A stretch of 64,000 nucleotides of DNA from Acinetobacter sp. NCu2D-2 (GTDB lineage: Bacteria; Pseudomonadota; Gammaproteobacteria; Pseudomonadales; Moraxellaceae): positions 2,666,001-2,730,000 of the forward strand of contig NZ_CP015594.1 of the NCBI RefSeq assembly GCF_001647675.1. The letters run 5' to 3'. Below the pieces are notes generated by a model, which was not told the origin of the DNA, ran no database searches, and saw only the letters and a list, made by a program, of their open reading frames with translations. The position numbers were made by a program, and so were the translations under genes. Shown here piece after piece: positions 26,905 through 35,953 of the stretch (position 1 is the stretch's first letter; the number at the start of each line of letters is the position of its first letter).

Positions 26905-29040
26905 TTAAGAGGGGCGGGTTTGTAGAAGTTTTTCTGCAGATTGTCCTGCCATTGGACGATAGAAGTAAAAGCCCTGACCAATCTGACAATCACAGTTAAT
27001 CAGTGTGGTGAGTTGATCAGTATTTTCAATGCCTTCGACCAAGACATCGAGGGAAATACTGGAACCAATCTGAGTAATCGCTTTAACAATCGCAAGAGCA
27101 GAAGGATCGCTATTCATTCGATTTACAAAGTTACGGTCGATCTTAATACAATCCACAGGATATTCCTGTAAGCGTGTTAAAGACGAATGACCTGTTCCAA
27201 AGTCATCGAGTGAAATGCTAATACCGAATTCTTTTAAAACATTCAGTGCGCGAATCACGTAGTTTGCGCCACGTTCCGATAAACTTTGTTCAGTAATCTC
27301 GAGTTCGACTTTATCTGCAGGAATATCAAAGCGAGATAATCGCTCTAAGAGTTTTTCTGCATAATCGTCACGTAAAAACTCAACCGGCGCTGCGTTAATT
27401 GAAATGGGCATGATTTCAAGACCTTGCTCTTTCCAGCGCATCATATCTTCAAAGACTTTTAACTGCATGGTTTCACTAATACGTGAAGCCAATTCATAGT
27501 CTTGGAAGGCACAGAAGATATGTGATGGCAGCTGAATCTGTTGGTCCTGATCTTTCCAACGTAGTAGCGCCTCGAAGCCAATAACAGCCCCATCGGACAA
27601 ACGAACCTTTGGTTGGTAATACGGTAGGATTTGATCTGATTTAATAATTTTACGTGCCAAGGTGAGCTGCTTGGTCATGTCATCAAGTGATTTAAACATC
27701 TCTTGATTGAACATGCGAATGCCACCACGACCACTATTTTTTAAATCGTTGAGCGCAATATCGGCACATTTAAGTAAGTTTGATGTACTTAACCCATCAC
27801 GTGGATACATGGCGCAGCCGATACTCATGCCGCCATTAATGGTCTGACCGGTATAATTAATCGGTTGGTCCATTTGAGCACAAGCAAGTCGAGCAATATC
27901 AAAGAGTTGAGCTTCGCTTTCTAAGTTTTTCACCAAGATCACGAATTCATCACCACCTAAGCGGGAAATGATAGTGTTTTTACCAAAATTAGCATGGAAA
28001 CGCTCACCAAGCACATGCAGTAAATGGTCACCTGCAATATGTCCCATGGTGTCATTAATATGCTTAAAGTAATCCAAATCAATCAGTAAAACACCGACTT
28101 CAGTATTTTGCTGCTTGGCTTTAAGTAAAGCGCGTTTAAATAATTTATAGAACGTACGACGGTTATATAAACCCGTTAATTCATCACGTTCAATGACGGT
28201 TTTTAAGCGTGATTCCGCAATACGTTGTTGACTGACATTACGTGTAACGCAGAGGATATTTTGGGTGACATTGTTTTCATCCAGAATTGGGGTGAGTAAA
28301 TTATCCCAATATTGTATAGGCTGATTAGGTTGCTGACTTTTCCCTGCAAAACGCGCATTCATACCTTGAGCCGCACGTTTGAGCGCACGTTGACCCGCTC
28401 TACGAACCTCAGAAGGTAACAGTTTTAACCACGGCATGCCGAACTTTTTCTCTTCGAGATCGACACCTAAAGCCACACAACCAGAACGGTTCATATGGCT
28501 TACTTCACCTGTTGGAGTAACAATTTTGATGCAGTCGACACTGGCATCCAGCATGTTTTTTTGCGTCGCGACCACATGAGAAAGTTGTTGTTGAATTTCG
28601 AAATAATCATGTACATCCGTCAGTGAAACAGCCCACTGTAATAATGAGTCTTCATCATTATGAAACTTCATCGACAACAGACACATGCGATAATCATAGT
28701 TTGGCTGACGAATACGACACTGAATCTCTACATTTTTTTGTAGGTCTAAGGCTTCATGCCATTGTATTAAAAATAGATTCAGATCATCGGGATGAATATA
28801 AATACGCCAGTTAAAGTCAGCGAACTGGTTCAGACGAATACCGAGGTATTGCATCATTGATGTATTAAAATATTCGACATTGTCATGTGCATTGACCCAC
28901 ATGGGATGTGGCAGACTATCAATCAGATTTTGAATCAAATTGGATTCAGAAAGATGACCAGCTGGGGAAACATTGAGTTGTGATGATGCAGGCATATCCA
29001 TACGCTCCGCTGTCATTTGTCTATGTTTATCATACGTCAT
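26905..29040 (-). CDS. PAS-GGDEF-EAL cyclic-di-GMP enzyme
   Basis: A 711-residue signalling protein with two N-terminal PAS-like sensor domains (about 35-150 and 160-275), a GGDEF domain with intact RLGGDEF and an EAL domain with intact IGFEALLRW, NAAP, LDDFGTGHSSL and DRNFV motifs. The protein could both make and break cyclic-di-GMP. It has no membrane segment and should be cytosolic. The start at 29040 has GGTGA before it; an in-frame ATG at 29091 adds 17 residues. It is divergent from rarA over a region with a palindrome and tandem repeats. Confidence 0.92.
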   Translation of the reverse strand: MTYDKHRQMTAERMDMPASSQLNVSPAGHLSESNLIQNLIDSLPHPMWVNAHDNVEYFNTSMMQYLGIRLNQFADFNWRIYIHPDDLNLFLIQWHEALDLQKNVEIQCRIRQPNYDYRMCLLSMKFHNDEDSLLQWAVSLTDVHDYFEIQQQLSHVVATQKNMLDASVDCIKIVTPTGEVSHMNRSGCVALGVDLEEKKFGMPWLKLLPSEVRRAGQRALKRAAQGMNARFAGKSQQPNQPIQYWDNLLTPILDENNVTQNILCVTRNVSQQRIAESRLKTVIERDELTGLYNRRTFYKLFKRALLKAKQQNTEVGVLLIDLDYFKHINDTMGHIAGDHLLHVLGERFHANFGKNTIISRLGGDEFVILVKNLESEAQLFDIARLACAQMDQPINYTGQTINGGMSIGCAMYPRDGLSTSNLLKCADIALNDLKNSGRGGIRMFNQEMFKSLDDMTKQLTLARKIIKSDQILPYYQPKVRLSDGAVIGFEALLRWKDQDQQIQLPSHIFCAFQDYELASRISETMQLKVFEDMMRWKEQGLEIMPISINAAPVEFLRDDYAEKLLERLSRFDIPADKVELEITEQSLSERGANYVIRALNVLKEFGISISLDDFGTGHSSLTRLQEYPVDCIKIDRNFVNRMNSDPSALAIVKAITQIGSSISLDVLVEGIENTDQLTTLINCDCQIGQGFYFYRPMAGQSAEKLLQTRPS

Positions 29041-29237
29041 GTATTCACCAACATTCGCCGTCCAAAGTCGATTGTAAATCCAATTACACATTCGCTGTAA
29101 GTGAACAATTAATGTGCTTAATGCATTAATTTAAAATGTAAATCTATTTTAGAGTAAGTTTACTAAGCCCAAGATTAATTCATTCAGAATCAAAAAAATA
29201 GTGCATTTCGTCACAAATCGTTGTGAGAGATTACTCT

Positions 29238-29284
29238 CTTTTTTGATTGGAATCAAAAAAGCTAATGTTAGAATAATGTTAGAA
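29238..29284. promoter_or_regulatory. 24-bp palindrome followed by an 11-bp tandem repeat
   Basis: Perfect arms CTTTTTTGATT and AATCAAAAAAG around GG (29238-29261) are followed by TAATGTTAGAA twice in tandem (29263-29273 and 29274-29284), ending 22 bases before rarA. A repeat spaced one helical turn apart beside a palindrome suggests a regulator site serving rarA, the GGDEF-EAL gene or both. No regulator can be named. Confidence 0.5.
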
Positions 29285-29305
29285 AGAAATTGAGCCAATA
29301 ACAAC

Positions 29306-30580
29306 ATGTCAGACAGTCACATCCCATTGCCCGAGCGTTTAAGACCACGCGATCTCTGTGAAATTATTGGACAGGATCATCTTCTTGGTGAAGAAGCACC
29401 GCTTCGTCAAATGATTGATCAGGGACATTTGCCGTCTATTATTTTTTGGGGACCTCCTGGGGTGGGCAAGACCACCATTGCTTTATTGCTGGCACAGGCA
29501 ATCGACCGTCCTTTTGTCAGTCTATCGGCATTAAGTACTGGGGTAAAAGAATTAAGAGAAGTCATTGCTGAAGGGACGGACTTATTTACGCCTGTGGTTT
29601 TTATTGATGAAATACACCGCTTTAATAAGTCTCAGCAGGATGCACTGCTTAGCGCGGTAGAAAAAGGCAAAATTACTTTAATTGGTGCGACTACAGAAAA
29701 TCCGTCTTTTGAAGTCAATAGTGCTTTATTGTCACGTTGTCAGGTTTATACCTTAAATGCTTTGAGCAATGAGTCGATTCAGACCTTGCTTGAACATGCG
29801 ATTGCCAAAGATGCTTTTTTACAAGAGCGTTATATTAAGGTTGAAGAATTTGATGCGCTGATTCAGTTTGCAGCAGGCGATGCTCGTAAAGCGCTTAATT
29901 TACTGGACTTAGTGGCGAGTACATTTGAGCCTGACCAAGAAAATATCATCAACAATGCCATTGTGGTGAAAGTCGCTCAGCAAAATATTGCCCGTTACGA
30001 TAAATCAGGCGAACAACACTACGATCTGGTGTCTGCATTTATTAAGTCGATTCGAGGCAGTGACCCTGACGCCGCGCTTTATTGGATGGCACGCATGCTT
30101 AAAGGTGGAGAAGACCCAGTCTTTATTGCACGCCGTATGCTCATCGCTGCTTCGGAAGATATTGGAAACTCTAACCCAAATGCTTTATTGCTGGCAGGAG
30201 AATGCTTCCGCTCAGTCCAAGCGATTGGCATGCCGGAATGTCGGATTATTTTAGGACAGTGTGCAGTGTACTTGGCGACCAGTGCGAAAAGTAACAGTAC
30301 TTATCTTGCGATTAACCGTGCCATGGAATTGGCAGAGAAAACTGCAAATTTAGCGGTGCCTTTACATTTACGTAATGCGCCAACCAAATTGATGAAAGCT
30401 CAAGGTTATGGTGCAGATTATCTGTATCCACATAATTATCCTGAGCATTTTGTATTGCAAGAGTATATGCCGCCTGAATTGAAAGGCACCAAGCTGTATG
30501 AATCAGCACGAAATAAACGTGAAGTTGAAGGCGAACGCTTACAACAACGCCGTTGGCAGCAAGAGCAGCAACAACAATAG
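29306..30580 (+). CDS. rarA: Replication-associated recombination protein A
   Basis: A 424-residue AAA+ ATPase of the RarA/MgsA/WHIP family that acts at stalled forks. It has Walker A GPPGVGKTT near residue 51, Walker B VVFIDEIHRFNKSQQDALL near 99, sensor 1 GATTENPSFEVNSALLSRC, and the C-terminal tetramer domain (KGGEDPVFIARRMLIAASEDIGNSNPNAL). It ends in a glutamine-rich tail. It is a single gene, convergent with purC. Confidence 0.96.
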   Translation: MSDSHIPLPERLRPRDLCEIIGQDHLLGEEAPLRQMIDQGHLPSIIFWGPPGVGKTTIALLLAQAIDRPFVSLSALSTGVKELREVIAEGTDLFTPVVFIDEIHRFNKSQQDALLSAVEKGKITLIGATTENPSFEVNSALLSRCQVYTLNALSNESIQTLLEHAIAKDAFLQERYIKVEEFDALIQFAAGDARKALNLLDLVASTFEPDQENIINNAIVVKVAQQNIARYDKSGEQHYDLVSAFIKSIRGSDPDAALYWMARMLKGGEDPVFIARRMLIAASEDIGNSNPNALLLAGECFRSVQAIGMPECRIILGQCAVYLATSAKSNSTYLAINRAMELAEKTANLAVPLHLRNAPTKLMKAQGYGADYLYPHNYPEHFVLQEYMPPELKGTKLYESARNKREVEGERLQQRRWQQEQQQQ

Positions 30581-30609
30581 GGTGTTGAAAACACGCTTCA
30601 CTATGAAAT

Positions 30610-30744
30610 AAAAAAAGCCCGATTCAGGGTGAGTCGGGCAAAAATAGGATGTTCTTGGGGGAGAAACATCCTAGAGGGTAGCTAGGAATATTTGGTCGGC
30701 AAACATATGTTCTGCTGAGGTTGAACAGTCTGTTTGCCTGGTAT
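30610..30744 (-). ncRNA. Candidate independent small RNA between rarA and purC
   Basis: The minus strand has its own promoter (30780-30752) and a Rho-independent terminator (30639-30617, GCCCGA/TCGGGC stem, then seven T). The roughly 135-nt transcript between them folds into hairpins: GGCAAAC/GTTTGCC (30738-30732 with 30704-30698), and AGGATGTT/AACATCCT (30672-30665 with 30653-30646) with an 11-base loop TCTCCCCCAAG. The C-rich loop is complementary to Shine-Dalgarno sequences, so base-pairing to mRNAs is plausible. No open reading frame is apparent. I do not recognise a known RNA family. purC has its own separate terminator upstream, so this is not just its 3' end. Confidence 0.65.
30617..30639 (-). 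terminator. Terminator of the candidate sRNA
   Basis: Read on the minus strand, GCCCGA and TCGGGC pair, with a T-T mismatch region next to a short loop, and seven T follow (30616-30610). On the plus strand it is followed by AAAAATAGG, so it is directional. Confidence 0.8.
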
Positions 30745-30751
30745 GAATGCT

Positions 30752-30780
30752 ATTTTAGGCCGAAAAATATCTGATGTAAA
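30752..30780 (-). promoter_or_regulatory. Sigma70 promoter of the candidate sRNA
   Basis: On the minus strand -35 TTTACA (30780-30775), a spacer of exactly 17 bases, and -10 TAAAAT (30757-30752). Each hexamer matches consensus at five of six positions. Confidence 0.7.
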
Positions 30781-30828
30781 AACGATCATTTTTATAATTA
30801 AAATCCATTTTTCCGATTAAATAGCCAT

Positions 30829-30860
30829 AAAAAAACCGAGCAATCAAGCTCGGTTTTTTT
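30829..30860. terminator. Bidirectional terminator between rarA and purC
   Basis: AAAAAAACCGAGC and GCTCGGTTTTTTT pair over a 6-base loop, with T runs on both strands. Confidence 0.9.
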
Positions 30861-30876
30861 GAAGAATCAGATCAGA

Positions 30877-31596
30877 TTAGATATCTGAAAGGTCGATGCC
30901 TAAACGTGCAGCAACTTCTTCATATGCTTCAACCACACCACCTAAACCTTGGCGGAAACGGTCTTTATCTAATTTTTTCTTAGTGTCTTTATCCCATAAA
31001 CGGCAACCGTCTGGAGAGAACTCATCACCAAGTACGATGCGGTCATGGAACACACCAAATTCAAGTTTAAAGTCAACAAGAAGCATGTTGCCAGCATCGA
31101 ATAATGCTTTAAGGACGTCATTTACTTTGTAAGTCAGTTCTTTCATTTGAGCTAATTGTTCAGCAGTTGCCCAGCCTAAAGAAATCGCTTGAGACTCGTT
31201 TACCATTGGGTCGCCAAGTGCATCATCTTTAAAGAACAACTCGAAAGTTGGTGGAACAAGCTCTTTACCTTCTTCTACACCAAGACGGCGGCATAGAGAA
31301 CCTGCTGCATAGTTACGAACAACACATTCCACAGGAATCATGCTGAGTTTTTTCACAAGAACTTCAGTTGGAGAAAGAAGTTTTTCAAAGTGAGTTTCAA
31401 TGCCTGCAGCAGCCAATTTTTCCATGATAAAGGCGTTAAAACGGTTGTTCACCTTGCCTTTACGATCCAGTTGCTCGATTTTTTCACCGTTAAATGCAGA
31501 TGCATCGTCACGGAATACGAGGATGAGGTGGTCTGAACTATCTGTTGTGTAAACAGATTTCGCTTTACCAGTATAGAGCAAGGTTTGTTTTAACAT
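30877..31596 (-). CDS. purC: SAICAR synthetase
   Basis: A 239-residue purine-pathway enzyme joining CAIR and aspartate. Family marks are [49 protein letters not shown] and [14 protein letters not shown]. The start [13 protein letters not shown] (31596) is typical; the longer frame adds six residues. It is the third gene after dapA and bamC, the order known from many proteobacteria. Confidence 0.97.
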   Translation of the reverse strand: MLKQTLLYTGKAKSVYTTDSSDHLILVFRDDASAFNGEKIEQLDRKGKVNNRFNAFIMEKLAAAGIETHFEKLLSPTEVLVKKLSMIPVECVVRNYAAGSLCRRLGVEEGKELVPPTFELFFKDDALGDPMVNESQAISLGWATAEQLAQMKELTYKVNDVLKALFDAGNMLLVDFKLEFGVFHDRIVLGDEFSPDGCRLWDKDTKKKLDKDRFRQGLGGVVEAYEEVAARLGIDLSDI

Positions 31597-31634
31597 GGAG
31601 GGAACCTTTTGCAAAAAAAATGCCTAGAAAATGT

Positions 31635-32243
31635 CTAGGCTGGCCAATTTTGGTAAATCTGGTTTAACAATTCTGCGGATTTTTCAGGGTCTGCAAAATT
31701 GTTATCGGCATTGAACACAGCTAGGTTGTTACTCGAACCTACAGGAGACAATCTTAATATATAAGTCTGCTGATCGACTTTAATGGTTGCTTCATAACGA
31801 TTTTTGTTCTGAGCAACAATTGAATAGTTAAGACTACTGAGGGTGGCAAGTGTGTATTGCCATATTGTAGCAGAGTTTCCATCAATTTTAAGCAGTGGAT
31901 TTCGATTTCCATCACTTAATAACTGTGGTTTTCCGATAATATCTGATTGAAGATCATTATCTTGCGTTGACCGATCGGCGCTTACTGGTGGGCGTGGCAT
32001 CACATAACGGTTGCCACGCTCATTCACAAGCTTCGGTGCATTTTCAATCGCAAGCACGTCGACAGTAGGTGCAGGATACAACGGTGTTGCAGGACGAACC
32101 ATGGCACCTTCTGGATATTTCAGTGGTTCTAAGGTCGTGGTGTCTTTGTAATCAAGTGAACCATTACTGATTCCCATTGAACTACAACCCGTCATACTGA
32201 AGACTGAAAGTGCGAGAGTAAGTCCTAAAAATCGTTGCATCAT
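31635..32243 (-). CDS. bamC: Outer membrane assembly lipoprotein BamC, short form
   Basis: A 202-residue lipoprotein with lipobox MTGC near residue 19 (FSMTGCSSMG), so it is likely anchored in the outer membrane. An extended proline-rich N-terminal part (LEPLKYPEGAMVRPATPLYPAP) resembles the BamD-binding lasso of BamC. It is followed by one helix-grip-like domain (NPLLKIDGNSATIWQYTLATLSSLNYSIV...ELLNQIYQNW). E. coli BamC has 344 residues and two such domains, so this is a shortened version. Location between dapA and purC supports the assignment. The start may be 32243 or 32240. Confidence 0.8.
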   Translation of the reverse strand: MMQRFLGLTLALSVFSMTGCSSMGISNGSLDYKDTTTLEPLKYPEGAMVRPATPLYPAPTVDVLAIENAPKLVNERGNRYVMPRPPVSADRSTQDNDLQSDIIGKPQLLSDGNRNPLLKIDGNSATIWQYTLATLSSLNYSIVAQNKNRYEATIKVDQQTYILRLSPVGSSNNLAVFNADNNFADPEKSAELLNQIYQNWPA

Positions 32244-32253
32244 ATATTGCTCT

Positions 32254-33153
32254 TTATTTGTTAACGCCCGCTGCAACAAGTGCTTCATGAAGCGGTGCGC
32301 GATATTGTTCTGCAAGTGGTGTTAATGGAAGGCGAATACCAGTTCCAATTAAGCCCATGTCATGGAGTGCCCATTTCACAGGAATCGGGTTCGATTCGCA
32401 AAATAGAATATTGTGTAAATTTGCAACTGTTGCATTCAGACTTTCTGCTTTTTCAGCATCACCGGCAATGGCTGCCGCACAAACTTGGCTCATTACTTTC
32501 GGTGCAACGTTTGCAGTCACAGAAATATTGCCTTTGGCACCATGTGCAATTAATTGATATGCAGTTGGATCATCGCCTGAATAAACAGTCATGGCTTTGC
32601 CTTCAAGACCTTTAATCAGTTCGGCACCACGTGCAACATCACCTGTTGCATCTTTAATACCGACAATTTGCGGTAAGTCTGCAAGACGAATTACAGTTTC
32701 ATTCGACATATCAACGCCAGTACGACCTGGTACGTTATATAGAATTTGAGGAAGATCAACCGCTTCAGCAATGGCTTTATAGTGTTGATAAAGACCTTCT
32801 TGCGTCGGTTTATTATAATAAGGTGTCACAAGTAGGGCAGCATCTGCACCTAGCTCTTTCGCTTCACGAGTTAATTCAATGGCTTCGTGAGTAGAATTTG
32901 CACCTGTACCCGCAATAATCGGAATGCGTTTATTTGCCACACGGATGATTTCTTTGATCACTTGTGTGTGTTCATTCATACTGAGAGTAGATGCTTCGCC
33001 AGTTGTACCAACAGCAACAATACTGTTAGTGCCTTCAGCAATATGCCACTCAACGAGCTTCTCTAGACCCTTCCAATCTACGCTGCCATCTTCAAACATT
33101 GGGGTGACGAGTGCGACAATGGAACCCTGAATGGTCTGTGCTTGCTGAGTCAT
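32254..33153 (-). CDS. dapA: 4-hydroxy-tetrahydrodipicolinate synthase
   Basis: A 299-residue aldolase-type enzyme condensing pyruvate with aspartate semialdehyde for lysine and diaminopimelate. It has GSIVALVTPM, VGTTGEAST, YYNKPTQEGLYQHYKAIAEAVDLPQILYNVPGRTG with the catalytic tyrosine, and GIKDATGD with the Schiff-base lysine. It is the first gene of dapA-bamC-purC. Confidence 0.97.
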   Translation of the reverse strand: MTQQAQTIQGSIVALVTPMFEDGSVDWKGLEKLVEWHIAEGTNSIVAVGTTGEASTLSMNEHTQVIKEIIRVANKRIPIIAGTGANSTHEAIELTREAKELGADAALLVTPYYNKPTQEGLYQHYKAIAEAVDLPQILYNVPGRTGVDMSNETVIRLADLPQIVGIKDATGDVARGAELIKGLEGKAMTVYSGDDPTAYQLIAHGAKGNISVTANVAPKVMSQVCAAAIAGDAEKAESLNATVANLHNILFCESNPIPVKWALHDMGLIGTGIRLPLTPLAEQYRAPLHEALVAAGVNK

Positions 33154-33877
33154 TTTAAAAAACTATCCTGTTGGTCCATCCGAAGAGAATGAGAAACATA
33201 ATTTGGATGGGTTTATATTTGATTTATAGCAAATTCAATCAGATTCTAGCCAGATTGAATAATGCTTATGCAAATTATGACTGATCAAACGCATAAGAAC
33301 AATATGCTTTAGTCAAAGCCACTGAATTCTTTATACAAAGCCTATACCAAACAATCAAGTATTTAGATCGTTGATTAATACAGCAAATGTAGCTTCGTTT
33401 GAGCGACGGGGGCACAAATTAGAATTTAAGCGTCAAATTGGACCAAACAACAAATTTGCTGCGAATTTATACGCTAAAACTGATTTTAAACATCAATTTT
33501 TAAAATGACCTCAATTTTGATTAAGAGCTATAAAAGATCAGTTAAGTATTAAAAGCTATAGCATTGATAAAGGCGTTTATACAAAAAACTTGCTCGAAAA
33601 TAGAAAATTAATCTGTTTTTTATCTGAGTGATTGATCTGTCAGATTGTTATTTCTCAACACATCCATAGCTACAGATCAGTTTCATTTTTAAATGTTATT
33701 TAAAAACCGAGTGGAGTTATTGGTTTTAAGACTTTGTTAAAAAAATGAAGTTTCATCATAGTTATTTATTATGATGAAAATTCTATACGGAATATTCCAC
33801 CTATTGATAGTTATGAAGCCCAATTCATTCATAGATGATTGCGCTTTATTTAGGTACTGATTGAAAAGGATATTCCG
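33154..33877. other. 724-bp intergenic region upstream of the MFS gene
   Basis: No convincing gene is seen on either strand. It holds the dapA promoter at the left and, at the right, an inverted repeat TTTCATCATA/TATGATGAAA (33751-33760 with 33770-33779) and a palindrome GGAATATTCC (33789-33798), about 80-125 bases before the MFS start. These suit regulation of the transporter by a nearby or distant regulator. The middle (33250-33700) is AT-rich and could be the remnant of a lost gene. Confidence 0.5.
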
Positions 33878-35083
33878 ATGGAAAGATCAGATAATAAACA
33901 CGCAATTATTACCGTTGCGATTTGTTTTTTAATCGCGGTAATTGAAGGACTAGATATTCAGGCGGCAGGGATTGCCGCTGCAGGTATCCGTGAGTATTTC
34001 TCACTTGATAGTTCACAACTTGGCGTATTTTTCAGTGCAGGGATTTTGGGTTTATTACCAGGTGCCTTAATTGCAGGTCGTTTGGCAGATCGTATTGGTC
34101 GTAAAACGGTTTTGATTTGGTCAGTGGTGATGTTCGCGATCTTTACTCTGTGCACAGTATGGGTAAATAGCTTCTATTCATTGCTAACAGTGCGCTTTTT
34201 AGCAGGTGCAGGTTTAGGTGGCGCAATGCCAATTCTCATTACCTTGGCATCTGAAGCTGTATCGCCAGCCAATCGTGGTCGTGCTGTCGGTTTGATGTAT
34301 TGTGGTATGCCAGTGGGTGCAGCGATTTTATCGCTGATTGCTGCAACAGAATTTGGTGCGAACTGGAAAAATGTGTTCTATCTAGGTGGTTTGCTACCGA
34401 TTATTGTTGTGCCTTTAATGCTGTGGTGCTTACCAGAGTCAAAAGAATACTTGCTGGCAAAAAACAAAACTGAAGCAGAAAAATCTTCAGCACCACAAGG
34501 TTCATTTAAAGATTTATTCAATGTACAAAACCGCTTACGTACCATCTTAATCTGGATCAGCTACTTCTTTACGCTGATGGTGGTCTATATCATGCTGAGC
34601 TGGTTGCCATCGTTGTTCATGGAACTTGGCTTTACCCGTCAAAATGGTTCAACAGCACAGTTCTACTTCATGGTGACTGCAACAATCGGTACGGTTATCT
34701 TGGGTATGCTGACTGATCGCTGGAAAAAAGCATATGTGATCGTATTGATGTACGGTGGTATTTTGGCAGGCTTGTTGGCACTGAATGGCGCGAGTTCATT
34801 AAATCAAATGTACTTGGCGGCAGCATTGGCAGGTGCCTTCGTGATTGGTTGCCAAGGCGTACTCTATGCATTCGGTAGTATTGTGTATCCTACAGAAGTA
34901 CGTGGTACAGGCGTAGGTGTAGCATCTGCTGTAGGTCGTATCGGTGCAATGCTTGGTCCTGCAATTGCGGGTCAATTATTGGCAGCAGGCTTTGGTGCAG
35001 CGGGTGTAATCTCGGCAGCAATTCCATGTATCGTGATTTCATCACTTTGTATGTTGCTGCTCGTAAGCCGTACAAAAGTTTAA
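33878..35083 (+). CDS. MFS transporter, MhpT/AAHS-type aromatic acid symporter
   Basis: A 401-residue major facilitator protein with 12 membrane helices. The N-terminus (AVIEGLDIQAAGIAAAGIREYFSLDSSQLGVFFSAGILGLLPGALIAGRLADRIGRK) closely resembles E. coli MhpT, the 3-(3-hydroxyphenyl)propionate transporter. The substrate is probably an aromatic acid taken up with protons. No degradation genes are beside it, so the substrate is open. A good AAAGGA ribosome site precedes the ATG. Codon use is like its neighbours. Confidence 0.8.
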   Translation: MERSDNKHAIITVAICFLIAVIEGLDIQAAGIAAAGIREYFSLDSSQLGVFFSAGILGLLPGALIAGRLADRIGRKTVLIWSVVMFAIFTLCTVWVNSFYSLLTVRFLAGAGLGGAMPILITLASEAVSPANRGRAVGLMYCGMPVGAAILSLIAATEFGANWKNVFYLGGLLPIIVVPLMLWCLPESKEYLLAKNKTEAEKSSAPQGSFKDLFNVQNRLRTILIWISYFFTLMVVYIMLSWLPSLFMELGFTRQNGSTAQFYFMVTATIGTVILGMLTDRWKKAYVIVLMYGGILAGLLALNGASSLNQMYLAAALAGAFVIGCQGVLYAFGSIVYPTEVRGTGVGVASAVGRIGAMLGPAIAGQLLAAGFGAAGVISAAIPCIVISSLCMLLLVSRTKV

Positions 35084-35101
35084 GTATTTCAAATGTTAAA
35101 G

Positions 35102-35126
35102 AGCCTGCAGATGCAGGCTTTTTTTA
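35102..35126 (+). terminator. Terminator of the MFS gene
   Basis: AGCCTGCA-GA-TGCAGGCT followed by seven T. The same stem sequence recurs in the terminator at 36936. Confidence 0.9.
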
Positions 35127-35189
35127 TGGATTTTTCAAATCAAAACTGCAAATTTGCTGACTATTTAAGCTATGCTTGAGCGGATTTAA

Positions 35190-35843
35190 ATGTTAGTGGA
35201 TAAAGGAATGTTCGATCAGGCAGCTTTAATTGTGGTAGATGTACAACGTGGTTTTTGTCCAGGTGGAAACTTGGCTGTTGCCCATGCAGATGAAATTATT
35301 CCAAATATTCATCAGGTTGCAGAAGCATTTAACACCATCGTGTTAACCCAAGATTGGCATCCTGCGGATCACATTTCTTTTGCAGAAAATCATGAGGGCA
35401 AGAGACCTTATGACACGATTCAATTGAATTACGGTGAACAGGTATTGTGGCCGAGTCATTGTGTGCAAGGCACCGTAGATGCGGAATTGCATCCAAATTT
35501 GAATTTGCCACAGGCACAGCTTGTTATCCGTAAAGGTTTTCACCCAGCCATCGACAGCTATTCTGCATTTATGGAAGCTGATCGTAAAACTTTGACCGGC
35601 CTTGCTGGCTATCTAAAAGAACGTGGTATTCAAAAAGTATTCATTACGGGGATTGCTACAGATTTCTGTGTGGCATGGACAGCAATTGATGCTTGTAAAT
35701 TCGGTTTCGAAAGTTACGTCATTTCGGATGCAACCAAAGGAATCGATTTAAATGGTTCATTGCAACATGCTTGGCAGGAAATGTTGGCCAGTGGCGTTAA
35801 ACGTGTCTATGTCAAAGATGTGCTACATGCTTTAAATGCCTAA
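35190..35843 (+). CDS. pncA: Nicotinamidase
   Basis: A 217-residue cysteine hydrolase that converts nicotinamide to nicotinate for NAD salvage. The catalytic Asp is in IVVDVQRGFCPGG, metal-site residues are in QDWHPADHISF, and the nucleophile Cys is in ITGIATDFCVAWTA. The ATG at 35190 has GAGCGG upstream; the ATG at 35208 has AAAGGA directly against it, which is too close. PncB at 46328 uses the product. Confidence 0.95.
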   Translation: MLVDKGMFDQAALIVVDVQRGFCPGGNLAVAHADEIIPNIHQVAEAFNTIVLTQDWHPADHISFAENHEGKRPYDTIQLNYGEQVLWPSHCVQGTVDAELHPNLNLPQAQLVIRKGFHPAIDSYSAFMEADRKTLTGLAGYLKERGIQKVFITGIATDFCVAWTAIDACKFGFESYVISDATKGIDLNGSLQHAWQEMLASGVKRVYVKDVLHALNA

Positions 35844-35953
35844 GTAAAACTCGAGTAGCGATGCATCTTCATTCATTTTGATGTTTATATGCTGATGTTC
35901 AATTGTGGTGCATACCCTAAATGTGGCAGGGTATATCTATATTTTGATTGAAT

